64,000 nucleotides of DNA from Rhizobium viscosum (GTDB lineage: Bacteria > Pseudomonadota > Alphaproteobacteria > Rhizobiales > Rhizobiaceae): contig NZ_JADBEC010000002.1 in the NCBI RefSeq assembly GCF_014873945.1, positions 310,001-374,000 of the forward strand, in the 5' to 3' direction. Positions 33,718-41,976 of the stretch are shown here, in pieces (position 1 is the stretch's first letter; every line of letters begins with the position of its first letter). The position numbers and the translations under genes are program-made. Under the pieces are notes generated by a model, which was not told the DNA's origin, searched no databases, and saw only the letters and a list, made by a program, of their open reading frames with translations.

Positions 33718-34821
33718 ATGGATACCGGAATGAGACATAACAGGAAAGTTGCACTGATTACCGGCGTAACAGGTCAGGACGGTGCATATCTGGCCGAGTT
33801 GCTCCTGGATAAGGGCTATATTGTTCACGGCATCAAGCGGCGCTCGTCGTCCTTCAATACCAATCGCATCGAGCACCTCTACGAGGATCCCCACGTCGAG
33901 AACCCGCGCTTCATCCTGCATTACGGGGATATGACCGACGCAACAAATCTCATCCGGGTTGTCCAGGAAACGCAACCTGACGAGATCTACAATCTCGCCG
34001 CACAAAGCCACGTGCAGGTTTCTTTCGAGACGCCGGAATATACCGCCAACGCAGATGGAACCGGCACATTGCGGCTGCTTGAAGCCATTCGCCTTCTGGG
34101 CCTGACCAAGAAGACCCGTTTCTATCAGGCCTCCACCTCTGAGCTTTACGGCAAGGTCCAGGCCGTCCCGCAGAATGAAACGACGCCATTCTACCCTCGA
34201 TCCCCCTACGCGGCCGCCAAGCTCTACGCCTACTGGATCGTCGTCAACTATCGCGAAGCCTATGGCATGCATGCTTCGAACGGCATCCTGTTCAACCACG
34301 AAAGCCCGATCCGTGGTGAGACTTTCGTGACGCGCAAGATTACCCGGGCGGCGGCTGCCATCCATCTCGGCCTGCAGGACCGGCTCTACCTTGGCAATCT
34401 GGATGCCAAGCGCGACTGGGGACATGCGCGGGAATATGTCCGCGGCATGTGGCTGATGTTGCAGCAGGACGAACCGGAAGATTATGTCCTGGCAACCGGT
34501 GAAATGCACACCGTTCGCTCCTTTGTCGAGAAGGCCTTCGCCAGAGTGGGCATGCCGATCGATTGGCGTGGGGAAGGTGTCGAGGAAAAAGGATATGACA
34601 AGTTATCCGGCCGGTGCGTGGTTGAGGTCGACCCGGCCTATTTCCGGCCCACCGAAGTCGACCTGTTGCTTGGCGATCCAACGAAAGCGCATACGAAACT
34701 CGGCTGGAAACACGAAATCAGTCTCGATCAACTGGTCTCGGAAATGGTCCGCGAGGATCTGAAAGTCATGGCCCGCAATGTTCCGACGGTCGGCGCGAAC
34801 AAGGGCCTGATCCATGCCTGA
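33718..34821 (+). CDS. gmd: GDP-mannose 4,6-dehydratase
   Basis: 367 residues, an extended SDR. ALITGVTGQDGAYLAELLL is the diagnostic NADP-binding start of Gmd; KRRSSSFNTNRIEHLY, NLAAQSHVQVSFETPEYTA, the active-site STSELYG and YAAAK, and GNLDAKRDWGHAREYV all match. It converts GDP-mannose to GDP-4-keto-6-deoxymannose. The start follows TTGGAGAG. The fcl gene overlaps its end by 8 bp, so the pair makes GDP-L-fucose for the EPS. No GDP-mannose synthesis gene was seen in the window. Confidence 0.97.
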   Translation: MDTGMRHNRKVALITGVTGQDGAYLAELLLDKGYIVHGIKRRSSSFNTNRIEHLYEDPHVENPRFILHYGDMTDATNLIRVVQETQPDEIYNLAAQSHVQVSFETPEYTANADGTGTLRLLEAIRLLGLTKKTRFYQASTSELYGKVQAVPQNETTPFYPRSPYAAAKLYAYWIVVNYREAYGMHASNGILFNHESPIRGETFVTRKITRAAAAIHLGLQDRLYLGNLDAKRDWGHAREYVRGMWLMLQQDEPEDYVLATGEMHTVRSFVEKAFARVGMPIDWRGEGVEEKGYDKLSGRCVVEVDPAYFRPTEVDLLLGDPTKAHTKLGWKHEISLDQLVSEMVREDLKVMARNVPTVGANKGLIHA

Positions 34822-35785
34822 AATCATCTACAGCCTCGCCGGGAAAAGGGTCTATGTCGCGGGCCACCGCGGCATGGTAGGCTCTGCGATTGTGCGGCGT
34901 CTCCTTGCCGAGAACTGCGAGATCCTGACGGTTCCGCACGCTGAGGTCGATCTGAGGCGGCAGGATCAGGTGGAGGGATGGATGGCAAAGAACCGTCCCG
35001 ATGCCGTCTTCCTGGCGGCTGCGAAGGTCGGCGGTATCCTCGCCAATGATACCTATCCGGCCGACTTCCTCTATGACAACCTGATCCTCGAGGCGAACAT
35101 CATCCACGCCGCGCATAAAGTTCGCGTCGAAAAACTGATGTTTCTGGGTTCGTCCTGCATCTACCCGAAGTTCGCCGAGCAGCCGATCGTCGAAGACGCG
35201 CTTCTCACCGGATCGCTCGAACCGACGAATGAATGGTATGCGATCGCCAAAATTGCCGGACTGAAGCTTTGCGCCGCATACCGAAAACAGCATGGGAAGG
35301 ATTTCATCTCTGCCATGCCTACCAATCTCTATGGACCGGGCGATAATTTCGACCTCAATTCAAGCCACGTCATGCCGGCTCTGATCCGCAAGGCGCATGA
35401 GGCCAAGATCAACGGTGAGAAGGAAATCCGCATCTGGGGCACAGGAGCGCCGCTGCGTGAGTTCCTGCATGTCGATGATTGCGCCGACGCCTGCATCCAT
35501 CTCATGAAGACCTATTCCGCCGAAAGTCACGTGAATGTCGGCTCAGGCGAAGATATCAGCATCCTCGAATTGGCAGGGCTCGTGGCAGAGATCGTCGGCT
35601 TCGAAGGCGAGATCATGCGGGACCTCGCTAAACCTGACGGCACACCGCGCAAGCTCATGAGCGCCGACAAGCTCCGTGTCCTCGGCTGGTCACCGAAGAT
35701 CGAACTGAAGGAAGGCATTGCAGACGCCTATCGCTCCTTCCTGAAGGGGCACTATCTCGAACGCCACAACGAGGCCGCAGAGTGA
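34814..35785 (+). CDS. fcl: GDP-L-fucose synthase
   Basis: 323 residues. VYVAGHRGMVGSAIVRRL is the NADP-binding motif of the GDP-4-keto-6-deoxymannose 3,5-epimerase/4-reductase family; FLAAAKVGGI, FLGSSCIYPK with the conserved cysteine, the NEWYAIAKIAG YxxxK site, and NLYGPGDNFD are all present. It completes GDP-L-fucose synthesis after Gmd, whose gene overlaps it by 8 bp. It marks the right end of the EPS locus; a convergent signalling gene follows. Confidence 0.96.
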   Translation: MPEIIYSLAGKRVYVAGHRGMVGSAIVRRLLAENCEILTVPHAEVDLRRQDQVEGWMAKNRPDAVFLAAAKVGGILANDTYPADFLYDNLILEANIIHAAHKVRVEKLMFLGSSCIYPKFAEQPIVEDALLTGSLEPTNEWYAIAKIAGLKLCAAYRKQHGKDFISAMPTNLYGPGDNFDLNSSHVMPALIRKAHEAKINGEKEIRIWGTGAPLREFLHVDDCADACIHLMKTYSAESHVNVGSGEDISILELAGLVAEIVGFEGEIMRDLAKPDGTPRKLMSADKLRVLGWSPKIELKEGIADAYRSFLKGHYLERHNEAAE

Positions 35786-35836
35786 TGGCAGTCTGGCTGT
35801 CGTCGCGGCAATCGCATTGTCTGACGCGCCCGACCA

Positions 35837-37693
35837 TCACTGCATCAAGGTCGCAGGTCGTTTACGCTTTCGTTTCGCGTTGATTGCCGGAGAGGGAACC
35901 TCGGGCCGCAACGTTTCCGTTGCCCTGTCGCGGTCAACCGGACGACCAAACAGATATCCCTGCACAAAGGGGCATCCGAGGCGCCGCAGGCGTTCTGCCT
36001 GATCCTCCGTTTCCACACCTTCGGCCACGATACGGGTACCAAGGCCGATAGACATGTCGAGAAGGGCTTTGACGATGACCGCGCCAGGTCCATCCGACAT
36101 CCGGTCGATGAAGGTCTTGTCAATCTTGATGATGTCGACGGGGAAATTCAGCAGATGCGTGAGCGAGGCATACCCGGTGCCGAAATCATCGAGCGCCACA
36201 AGCAGCCCTTCCCTTCGAAGCTCCTCGATCGCTTTTGCGACCTTCCCATCCTTTTCGTCCATGTAGACCGTTTCGGTCACCTCGAGCACGACATGCTTGA
36301 GGGGCGTGCGGTGGTGGGCGAAAACGCTTTTGATCCGTTCGCCGAGATTTCCCTGATTGAAATCCGCCATCGATACGTTGACGCTGACATATTGAAACGT
36401 AAGCCCGAGATCGAGCCAGTATCTGATATCGCGCGCGACCTGCTCCAGCATTCGGTCGGTCAGGAGATGCCCTATCGACGGATCTTGGAGCGCCTCGGCA
36501 AACGCGCCGGGTGAGAGGATCTGGCCGCCGTCCATACGAATGCGGCAAAGCGCCTCAAGGCCGACGATCTCCCGCGTCGGAAGGCTGACGATCGGTTGGT
36601 AATACGCCTCTATCCGATCTTCGGCCAAGGCGCTGGTCACCGTCTGCAGCGCTCGAAAGCGGTTTGCGATCGCTCCTGCAAGATCGTCGCTATAAAGCAC
36701 GAAACCGCCTCTGGCCGTCTGTTTGGCGTGGTGAAGTGCAAGATTTGCATGTTGCAGAAGGGTCGGAACGTCGGGTGATCGGTTCGGTTCGAAGGTTGCG
36801 CCCCCGCAGGTGACCGAGACCCGCAGGAGATGTTCGTTGCGTTGCGGTGTCTGCTTCTCTATGGCCCGTAGAATTTCTGCGGAAACCGCTGATAATTCCG
36901 CCGCGGAACAATTTTCGATCAATATTGCGAACTCATCGGCGTCCACCCTGAAGGTGGCAGCCGGCATAGCGATTCGTGCAACGGTTCGACCAACGTCCAG
37001 GATCAACCTGTCACCCGTCGCATGTCCGAAGGCGTCGTTGACCCGGCCGAGATGATCGATATCGACGAGCAGGACAGAAAGAGGGGTGGCGGCACCATCG
37101 ACGGCTGCCTCCAGCGTCTTGAGAAAATTGGCGCGGTTGCCGAAGCCGGTGAGATTGTCGAAAAAGGCGAGCCTTTGATTATCGGCTTTCACCTCCTCCC
37201 GCTCGAGCACCAGCGAGCAAAGGTCGAGGCACTCGGCGACGATCATGCGTTCTTCGGCCGTGGGGCCGCGATTATCCTTGTAATAAAACCCGAACGCTCC
37301 GAGCACGCGTCCATCGCTGCGCAGGATGGGGCTCGACCAACACGCCTTGACGCCATGTTCTTTGGCAAGGATGTCGGCAAGCGGCCGATAGGGTATCCAA
37401 AGCGGGTCTGCAAAGATATCGGTGACGGCGATCGGCCTGCGGAAATGGGCAGCCGTACCGCACGAGCCGACATCAGGCCCGATTGGTATTCCATCGAGCG
37501 CGTCCGAATAGGTTTTGGCGATCGTTGGCCCAGCCAGCGGATGCAGGAGCCCTTCGCGGTCAACGGTCACGATTGAGCAAAGGACACCGGCTGCAAGCCG
37601 TTCGGCATGCTCGCAAATGCGATCGCACGCCTCTTCGAGGGAAGCCCCTCGTGCGAGCAGATCCAAAATTTCCTGCTGAAGTTGTCCTCGCAT
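35837..37693 (-). CDS. GAF-GGDEF-EAL protein with degenerate GGDEF motif (predicted c-di-GMP phosphodiesterase)
   Basis: 618 residues, cytoplasmic. A GAF sensor domain (about 15-160, with CGTAAHFRRPIAVTDI) is followed by a GGDEF domain (about 170-330) whose signature reads DADEF (251-255) instead of GGDEF, so cyclase activity is unlikely. The EAL domain (about 350-605) keeps its key sites: LEALCRI, a glutamate in LEVTETVYMDE, DDFGTGYASLTHLL, KIDKTFID and VAEGVETEDQA. The expected activity is hydrolysis of cyclic di-GMP, perhaps modulated by the GAF ligand and GTP binding to the inactive GGDEF. It converges on fcl, so it may tune EPS output; that link is inference. Confidence 0.9.
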   Translation of the reverse strand: MRGQLQQEILDLLARGASLEEACDRICEHAERLAAGVLCSIVTVDREGLLHPLAGPTIAKTYSDALDGIPIGPDVGSCGTAAHFRRPIAVTDIFADPLWIPYRPLADILAKEHGVKACWSSPILRSDGRVLGAFGFYYKDNRGPTAEERMIVAECLDLCSLVLEREEVKADNQRLAFFDNLTGFGNRANFLKTLEAAVDGAATPLSVLLVDIDHLGRVNDAFGHATGDRLILDVGRTVARIAMPAATFRVDADEFAILIENCSAAELSAVSAEILRAIEKQTPQRNEHLLRVSVTCGGATFEPNRSPDVPTLLQHANLALHHAKQTARGGFVLYSDDLAGAIANRFRALQTVTSALAEDRIEAYYQPIVSLPTREIVGLEALCRIRMDGGQILSPGAFAEALQDPSIGHLLTDRMLEQVARDIRYWLDLGLTFQYVSVNVSMADFNQGNLGERIKSVFAHHRTPLKHVVLEVTETVYMDEKDGKVAKAIEELRREGLLVALDDFGTGYASLTHLLNFPVDIIKIDKTFIDRMSDGPGAVIVKALLDMSIGLGTRIVAEGVETEDQAERLRRLGCPFVQGYLFGRPVDRDRATETLRPEVPSPAINAKRKRKRPATLMQ

Positions 37694-37900
37694 GCCCGGC
37701 CTCGTCGTATTCCTTTCGCTCGAACGGCCTCGAACCTGTTCGGCCGGTTACGATCGAAAACTAGCAGGTACTATGTTACGGGTTCGGAAATTTATCGACT
37801 ACAATTCGAAGCCTGAGGATGTATGGGACACTCCTGCCTGTTCGAGCGCAGCCGCGGCGCACGACGACGGTGAAACGAAAGACCGGGTAGGTTCGATACG

Positions 37901-38060
37901 TTAGCTCTGAAGAATATGCTGCCGCACCAATTCCTTCAAATGCTCCGCATCGCCGGCTTCGATCGCATCGATCATCAGATGGTGTTCCCTGCCCGATTGT
38001 TCCACACGGGCCCGCGTGCGCCATTGCGAAGCCGGCACCGATGAAGTCCGACGACGGAAG
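37901..38060 (-). pseudogene. C-terminal remnant of a GntR-family (FCD domain) regulator
   Basis: On the minus strand, ending at a TAA at 37901-37903, a frame reads ...RTSSVPASQWRTRARVEQ, then SGREHHLMIDAIEAGDAEHL and KELVRQHILQS. This is the last helix pair of an FCD ligand-binding domain, with the H..I..AI..GD...L pattern. No start, DNA-binding domain or rest of the FCD exists upstream; instead the DNA runs into a fragment of an amino-acid-binding protein on the other strand. It is therefore a deletion remnant. The region 37694-37900 between it and the EAL gene holds only that gene's upstream sequence. Confidence 0.7.
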
Positions 38061-38325
38061 AGCATGATCTCGACCTCAAGGCAGGCCGCGTCGATATCGT
38101 CATGGCGTCCATGGCCTATCCCAGAAACCGGGCAACGAGGACATGACGACGACAGGTCCGCGCTTCCAGGGCGGCTTCCTCGGCCGCGGCAGTTCCGTTG
38201 GCTTGCGCAAGAGCGACACCGAGCAGAAGACCATGTTCAACGATGCGATTGCCGCCGCAAAAGCGGATGGCACGATCAAGACGCTGTCGGAAAAGTGGTT
38301 CGGCTTCGACGTGACGCCGAAGTGA
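38045..38325 (+). pseudogene. C-terminal remnant of a polar amino-acid ABC transporter binding protein, frameshifted
   Basis: On the plus strand, HDLDLKAGRVDIVMASMAY reads in one frame up to about 38120. The protein then continues in another frame as QKPGNEDMTTTGPRFQGG, GSSVGLRKSDTEQKTMFNDA and GTIKTLSEKWFGFDV, ending at TGA 38323-38325. These are the closing segments of OccT/lysine-arginine-ornithine-type periplasmic binding proteins. The N-terminal two thirds are missing and there is at least one frameshift, probably a small deletion near 38115-38125. The break abuts the GntR remnant, so one deletion probably removed the bodies of two convergent genes. Confidence 0.72.
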
Positions 38326-38339
38326 GCTGATTTCAAAAT

Positions 38340-38370
38340 GATACCCGGCGAGTGACGCTCGCTGGGTATC
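38340..38370 (+). terminator. Hairpin left from the amino-acid-binding protein gene
   Basis: GATACCCGGCGAG (38340-38352) pairs with CTCGCTGGGTATC (38358-38370), one G-U wobble, 5-base loop, 15 bases after the remnant's stop. It looks like the original terminator of the lost transporter gene. The remaining sequence to 38581 shows no gene. Confidence 0.55.
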
Positions 38371-38581
38371 GCGAGCGATCAATATGTCACGAGGGTTCAA
38401 AAACCGACGCTGCATTTACTAGTGCTCGCGCAGGCCCAGCCAGACGGGCCAACAAGCGCACATATTCTGTGCTCGCAAAGTGCCGCGGAGATCGCTATTC
38501 GTGTGATTGCGAGGTGTCGCCATTGGCGAACCCGCATCGAAACGAAGCATGACACGATCCCAATGCGAAGGAGGGGCAGCG

Positions 38582-38959
38582 ATGGCCAATCTTCCCGATA
38601 TGACGAAGCACCGCGGCTTTCCATCCGGCATGCCGGGCAGCGGCATTCAGTTCACCATCCGCCGCGCCAACCCCAAGGGCGTGACGCCGATCAAGGCACT
38701 GCCTCGTCGTGCACGGCCCGGCACGGCGGAACACCGGGTCGATGCAGCCTTCCTGCATGCGCTTTGGCATCATTTCGGGGCGGAGCCCTTCGAGCGTGGC
38801 AATCTGGACGCCGCGCGGCTCAACCTGCTGTTCGGGCGGGAAGTGGTGGCCGTGGACAAGGATTTCGATCCGAAGTCCTATGACGCGATGCTCGTTATCA
38901 ACGAGAAGGTGGCGCGTCAGAATTTCCCGGAATCGTTCGAAGATATTATGGAAGTCTGA
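38582..38959 (+). CDS. Conserved-looking small hypothetical protein (125 residues)
   Basis: Starts MANLPDMTKHRGFPSG after an excellent AAGGAGGGG site; longer frames reach 38507 without support. Soluble, no signal peptide or TM. The N-terminal half is basic and proline-rich (RANPKGVTPIKALPRRARPG); the C-terminal half is mixed alpha/beta with LFGREVVAVDKDFDPKSYD. No family is recognised. It stands alone, with a converging gene downstream. Composition is typical of real coding DNA of this genome. Confidence 0.6.
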   Translation: MANLPDMTKHRGFPSGMPGSGIQFTIRRANPKGVTPIKALPRRARPGTAEHRVDAAFLHALWHHFGAEPFERGNLDAARLNLLFGREVVAVDKDFDPKSYDAMLVINEKVARQNFPESFEDIMEV

Positions 38960-38992
38960 CGGGAACGTTCATCGCGCATTTCCGTCGCGGGA

Positions 38993-39328
38993 TTAGTTTC
39001 CCGTCTCGATGTTGACTTCATATTCGGCAAGCAAACGTTGTACGGTTTCGTTTCCGGTGTAAAGACGTTTCAGTCTGGCAAGTTCGGCATCGGTCCCGGT
39101 GCAGAGCCGCTTCAGTTCTTCGTCAATCTGAGCGCGTCGTTCTGCGTAAGGCGAATCCTCGCCTCGAAAATGATCGCATCCGTCGCGACGCTCCATAAAT
39201 GCTCGCACATCTGCAGGTAGTTTCAACCTATCGGATTTCCGGTCGGCAGCCAGGGATGGCCCGCAACATGCGCCGGAAAGGCTCAGAAGCAACAGGCCCG
39301 CGGTGATCCTAGGCCCGATGATCGTCAT
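38993..39328 (-). CDS. Small secreted hypothetical protein (111 residues)
   Basis: N-terminal signal peptide ITAGLLLLSLSGACCGPSLA, probably cleaved near SLAAD. A possible lipobox is weak because two cysteines lie in the signal. The mature part is charged: ADVRAFMERRDGCDHFRGED followed by helical AQIDEELKRLC and LARLKRLYTGN. I do not know a function, although similar short periplasmic proteins with an ERRDxCDHFRGE core are familiar in alphaproteobacteria. The ATG overlaps the stop of the MYG1-family gene (ATGA), so the two are co-transcribed. Confidence 0.65.
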   Translation of the reverse strand: MTIIGPRITAGLLLLSLSGACCGPSLAADRKSDRLKLPADVRAFMERRDGCDHFRGEDSPYAERRAQIDEELKRLCTGTDAELARLKRLYTGNETVQRLLAEYEVNIETGN

Positions 39329-40245
39329 GCCAACGCCTGTTCTACAGCGATCTGCGCCATCTCAAGTGCAGCCTCTCGCGTCTTTGCGGCCGCAACGAAA
39401 AGGCCCTTGTGGCAGAACGTTGCCCCGTCGACGCCGCAAGCCAATTCTAGATCGTGGCCGGTCAGACCCGCCCAGGATGCAGGCAAATCGGCGCGCAGCT
39501 CGAAGCCCTCGTCTGCGCGGCGGATACCGGTCAGGCACCAGTCGTTTTCCCGGGGGTGAACGACGAAAAGCAGATGATCGGCCTTCGCCCTTACGATCGC
39601 CGCACGAAAAGGCATGCCCATCGGCAGTTCGAGGACGCGCCCCTCGCCTGTTTCGTTGATCGCCTTGAGAACGAGGGCTTCTGCGCGTAGCTTGGCATCT
39701 TGCGTCGCGATACCGGCCTCGACGAAGCTTCGCGCGATTGAAAGGGCGGCATGGAACGCGCGCTCATCGGCCTCGGGATCCTTGGCATCAAAAACCGGCT
39801 TCAGGGTTTCCAGCAAGGCAGGCAGCGTAAGGCCGGCCAGCTCGCCTGCAATGGAAGGATCAAGTGCACCATTGTCGGTCAGATCGACCGGCAAGACGAA
39901 CTTGGCGTCGAACGAAGCATGCACCGATGAAACATGCGCTTCGGGCACTCGCAGTGCTGCAAGATATTCCGCTCCATAGTGTTTCCAGACCAGGCCGAAG
40001 GAACTGTAGGGCCGTCCGTCCTCGCGCACGGGCGCGCCACGCTGATGGTGGTCGAAAATACCTGCGGCGGGATCATACTGCCCGCCGACGTCGTAGATGA
40101 TGCGATCGGTGCCTGGGGTGGTCCAATCGACATTTCGGCTGCGAATGATCCTGGCCTCAGGGAACAGCCGAGTCAGGATGACGCTCGAAAGCAGCTCGTC
40201 GGCGTGAAAACCGCCGGAATGCGTAACCAGGTATGAAGGGGTCAT
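39325..40245 (-). CDS. MYG1-family protein (DHH-like metal-dependent hydrolase/exonuclease)
   Basis: 306 residues. The N-terminal THSGGFHADELLSSVILTRL motif, the IIYDVGGQYDP segment and the FDHHQRG motif supply the histidines and aspartates of the DHH-like metal site. The mitochondrial/nuclear homologue MYG1 is a 3'-5' RNA exonuclease; bacterial members are poorly characterised, so a phosphoesterase or nuclease role is only inferred. Length is normal for the family. The ribosome site of ATG 40245 is weak. The small secreted protein gene overlaps its 3' end. Confidence 0.85.
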   Translation of the reverse strand: MTPSYLVTHSGGFHADELLSSVILTRLFPEARIIRSRNVDWTTPGTDRIIYDVGGQYDPAAGIFDHHQRGAPVREDGRPYSSFGLVWKHYGAEYLAALRVPEAHVSSVHASFDAKFVLPVDLTDNGALDPSIAGELAGLTLPALLETLKPVFDAKDPEADERAFHAALSIARSFVEAGIATQDAKLRAEALVLKAINETGEGRVLELPMGMPFRAAIVRAKADHLLFVVHPRENDWCLTGIRRADEGFELRADLPASWAGLTGHDLELACGVDGATFCHKGLFVAAAKTREAALEMAQIAVEQALA

Positions 40246-40726
40246 TGTCAGATGCGTCTCTCGGAACCGGGACTTTGTTGGCCGTCCTGATAGCCTGCGT
40301 CGATCGCCAGCTCAACAGTGCGTGCGGGAGGCGACCGCAGAATTCTTTCGATCCGGATAGCTTGGAGACTTCCTGGACGCGATGCAGCCACAATGCTGCA
40401 GTAACACCATAAACATCCGAGGACATTGTATCCCCGGTGATGCAGGCTCCGTTGCCCGATTGCCGACGCGCTTGCGATCTTCCCATCAGCGATTTGTAGC
40501 AGCCGCAGTGGAGCATTGTTTCTGCGCGTGGATCCCATGCAGATCATATCAGAACGACCCCATCTGCTGGCGGAAACGCCGCTTCACCAGGCGCTAACGC
40601 ACCCTGCCGCAGTCTCCCAAGACAAGGCATCAGTTGCAAGCTGCGACGGCGGATCATCGCCAAGCAGCGCGCTCAAGCAATCATTTTCAGACAATCAGGA
40701 GCGAACCCTCGCGGTTCGGATCTATC
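40246..40726. other. Gene-free stretch upstream of the MYG1-family and DUF4167/desaturase genes
   Basis: About 480 bp between divergent units. Several overlapping short frames exist on the minus strand (around 40248-40547), one ending with a stretch faintly like an AraC C-terminus (AIDAGYQDGQQ), but none has a start, ribosome site or consistent coding pattern. It may be decayed DNA. Promoters for both flanking units should lie here; I could not place them. Confidence 0.35.
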
Positions 40727-40927
40727 ATGAATAATCACCATTTCGCCCACCCCAACAGAAGTGCTACACCATCGAGGCAGCGCCTGCTGGATCGATACAA
40801 GCAGTACCTTCGGTTTGCCGAGCTGAAGTCTTTGGCCGGCGACCGGATCGGCGCTGAGAATGACTACCAGCATGCCGAACACTTCCTCCGCAGCGCTGCC
40901 CAACAGAAAGACGCCGACCGACTATGA
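40727..40927 (+). CDS. Small DUF4167-like protein (66 residues)
   Basis: Starts MNNHHFAHPNRSATPSRQR. The core RYKQYLRFAELKSLAGDRIG plus AENDYQHAEHFLRSA matches the short helical repeat at the end of alphaproteobacterial DUF4167 proteins, here without the long basic, proline-rich region usual in full-length members. Function unknown. Its stop overlaps the desaturase start (ATGA), so the two are translated together. The ATG has only a weak ribosome site, and a TTG frame extends to 40634. Confidence 0.6.
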   Translation: MNNHHFAHPNRSATPSRQRLLDRYKQYLRFAELKSLAGDRIGAENDYQHAEHFLRSAAQQKDADRL

Positions 40928-41949
40928 ACGCAACGATGACGGCCGGCCAAGACGCCGGTGCCGAAAAAGCCTGGCTCAAGATTCTCTCGAATTACCGAAA
41001 ACCCAATACAGGCCGAAGCCTGTACGAACTGGCCGTGACGCTGATCCCGTTTATCCTTCTTTGGGCAGCAGCGTGGATTGCGATACACTTCGGCTATTGG
41101 CTCGGCTTAATCCTCGTCGTCCCGGCAGCCGGATTCCTGTTGCGGCTCTTCATGCTGCAACATGATTGCGGGCACGGCTCGTTCTTCGGACGGCGTCAGT
41201 GGGATGACTGGACAGGGCGCGCGATCGGCATTCTCACGCTCACACCTTACGATTATTGGCGCCGCGCGCACGCGGAACATCATGCCTCAGCCGGCAACCT
41301 GGATGAGCGGGGGGTCGGTGATATCACCACGCTGACGGTCGAGGAATATCGCGCTCTGACGGGTCGAGGAAAGCTCGCCTATCGCCTATACCGGCATCCG
41401 CTGGTCATGTTCGGCATTGGCCCTGCCTATCTTTTTCTCTTTAAGCAAAGATTGCCGTTCGGCATGATGCGCTCCGGGGTGTTGCCCTGGCTTTCGACGA
41501 TGGCGACCAACGCCGGCATCGCTGCGCTGGCCGTTCTCCTCATCTGGGCCGTCGGCATCGTTCCCTTTCTGCTGATCCATCTGCCAATCGTTCTGCTTGC
41601 CGGATCGGCTGGTGTCTGGCTGTTCTATGTTCAGCACCAATTCGAAGACACCCACTGGTCCAAGCCTCCGGAATGGACGTTCCCCTATTCCGCCATGCAC
41701 GGTGCCTCGCACTATGATCTGCCGCGCCCGCTGCGATGGATTACCGCCAATATCGGCATGCACCATGTCCACCATCTGTCGAGCCGAGTGCCGTTTTACA
41801 GGTTGCCGGAAGTGCTGCGTGACTATCCGGAACTGGCGAAGCTTGGGCGCATCAACATTCGTGACAGCCTCAGCTGCGTGAAGCTCATCCTCTGGGACGA
41901 AACGGCACAGCGGCTGATTTCGTTGCGTGAGGCCAAGGTGCGCGCCTAA
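40924..41949 (+). CDS. Membrane fatty acid desaturase
   Basis: 341 residues with about four to six TM helices. The three histidine boxes of the di-iron site are intact: HDCGHGS (about residue 78), HAEHHAS (about 118), and MHHVHHLSSR (about 279). This pattern fits the omega-6/delta-12 type acyl-lipid desaturases that introduce a double bond into membrane fatty acids with O2 and an electron donor. It overlaps a small DUF4167-like gene by ATGA and converges on a LuxR-type gene 28 bp downstream. Regioselectivity cannot be told from sequence. Confidence 0.88.
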   Translation: MNATMTAGQDAGAEKAWLKILSNYRKPNTGRSLYELAVTLIPFILLWAAAWIAIHFGYWLGLILVVPAAGFLLRLFMLQHDCGHGSFFGRRQWDDWTGRAIGILTLTPYDYWRRAHAEHHASAGNLDERGVGDITTLTVEEYRALTGRGKLAYRLYRHPLVMFGIGPAYLFLFKQRLPFGMMRSGVLPWLSTMATNAGIAALAVLLIWAVGIVPFLLIHLPIVLLAGSAGVWLFYVQHQFEDTHWSKPPEWTFPYSAMHGASHYDLPRPLRWITANIGMHHVHHLSSRVPFYRLPEVLRDYPELAKLGRINIRDSLSCVKLILWDETAQRLISLREAKVRA

Positions 41950-41976
41950 CAGCGGGTCGCGCCGCACCGCCATCGG

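Noticed and set aside
40248..40547. Minus-strand frame ending with an AraC-like AIDAGYQDGQQ stretch
   Set aside because: Match is too short and the remaining frame shows no helix-turn-helix; could be decayed DNA but not supportable.
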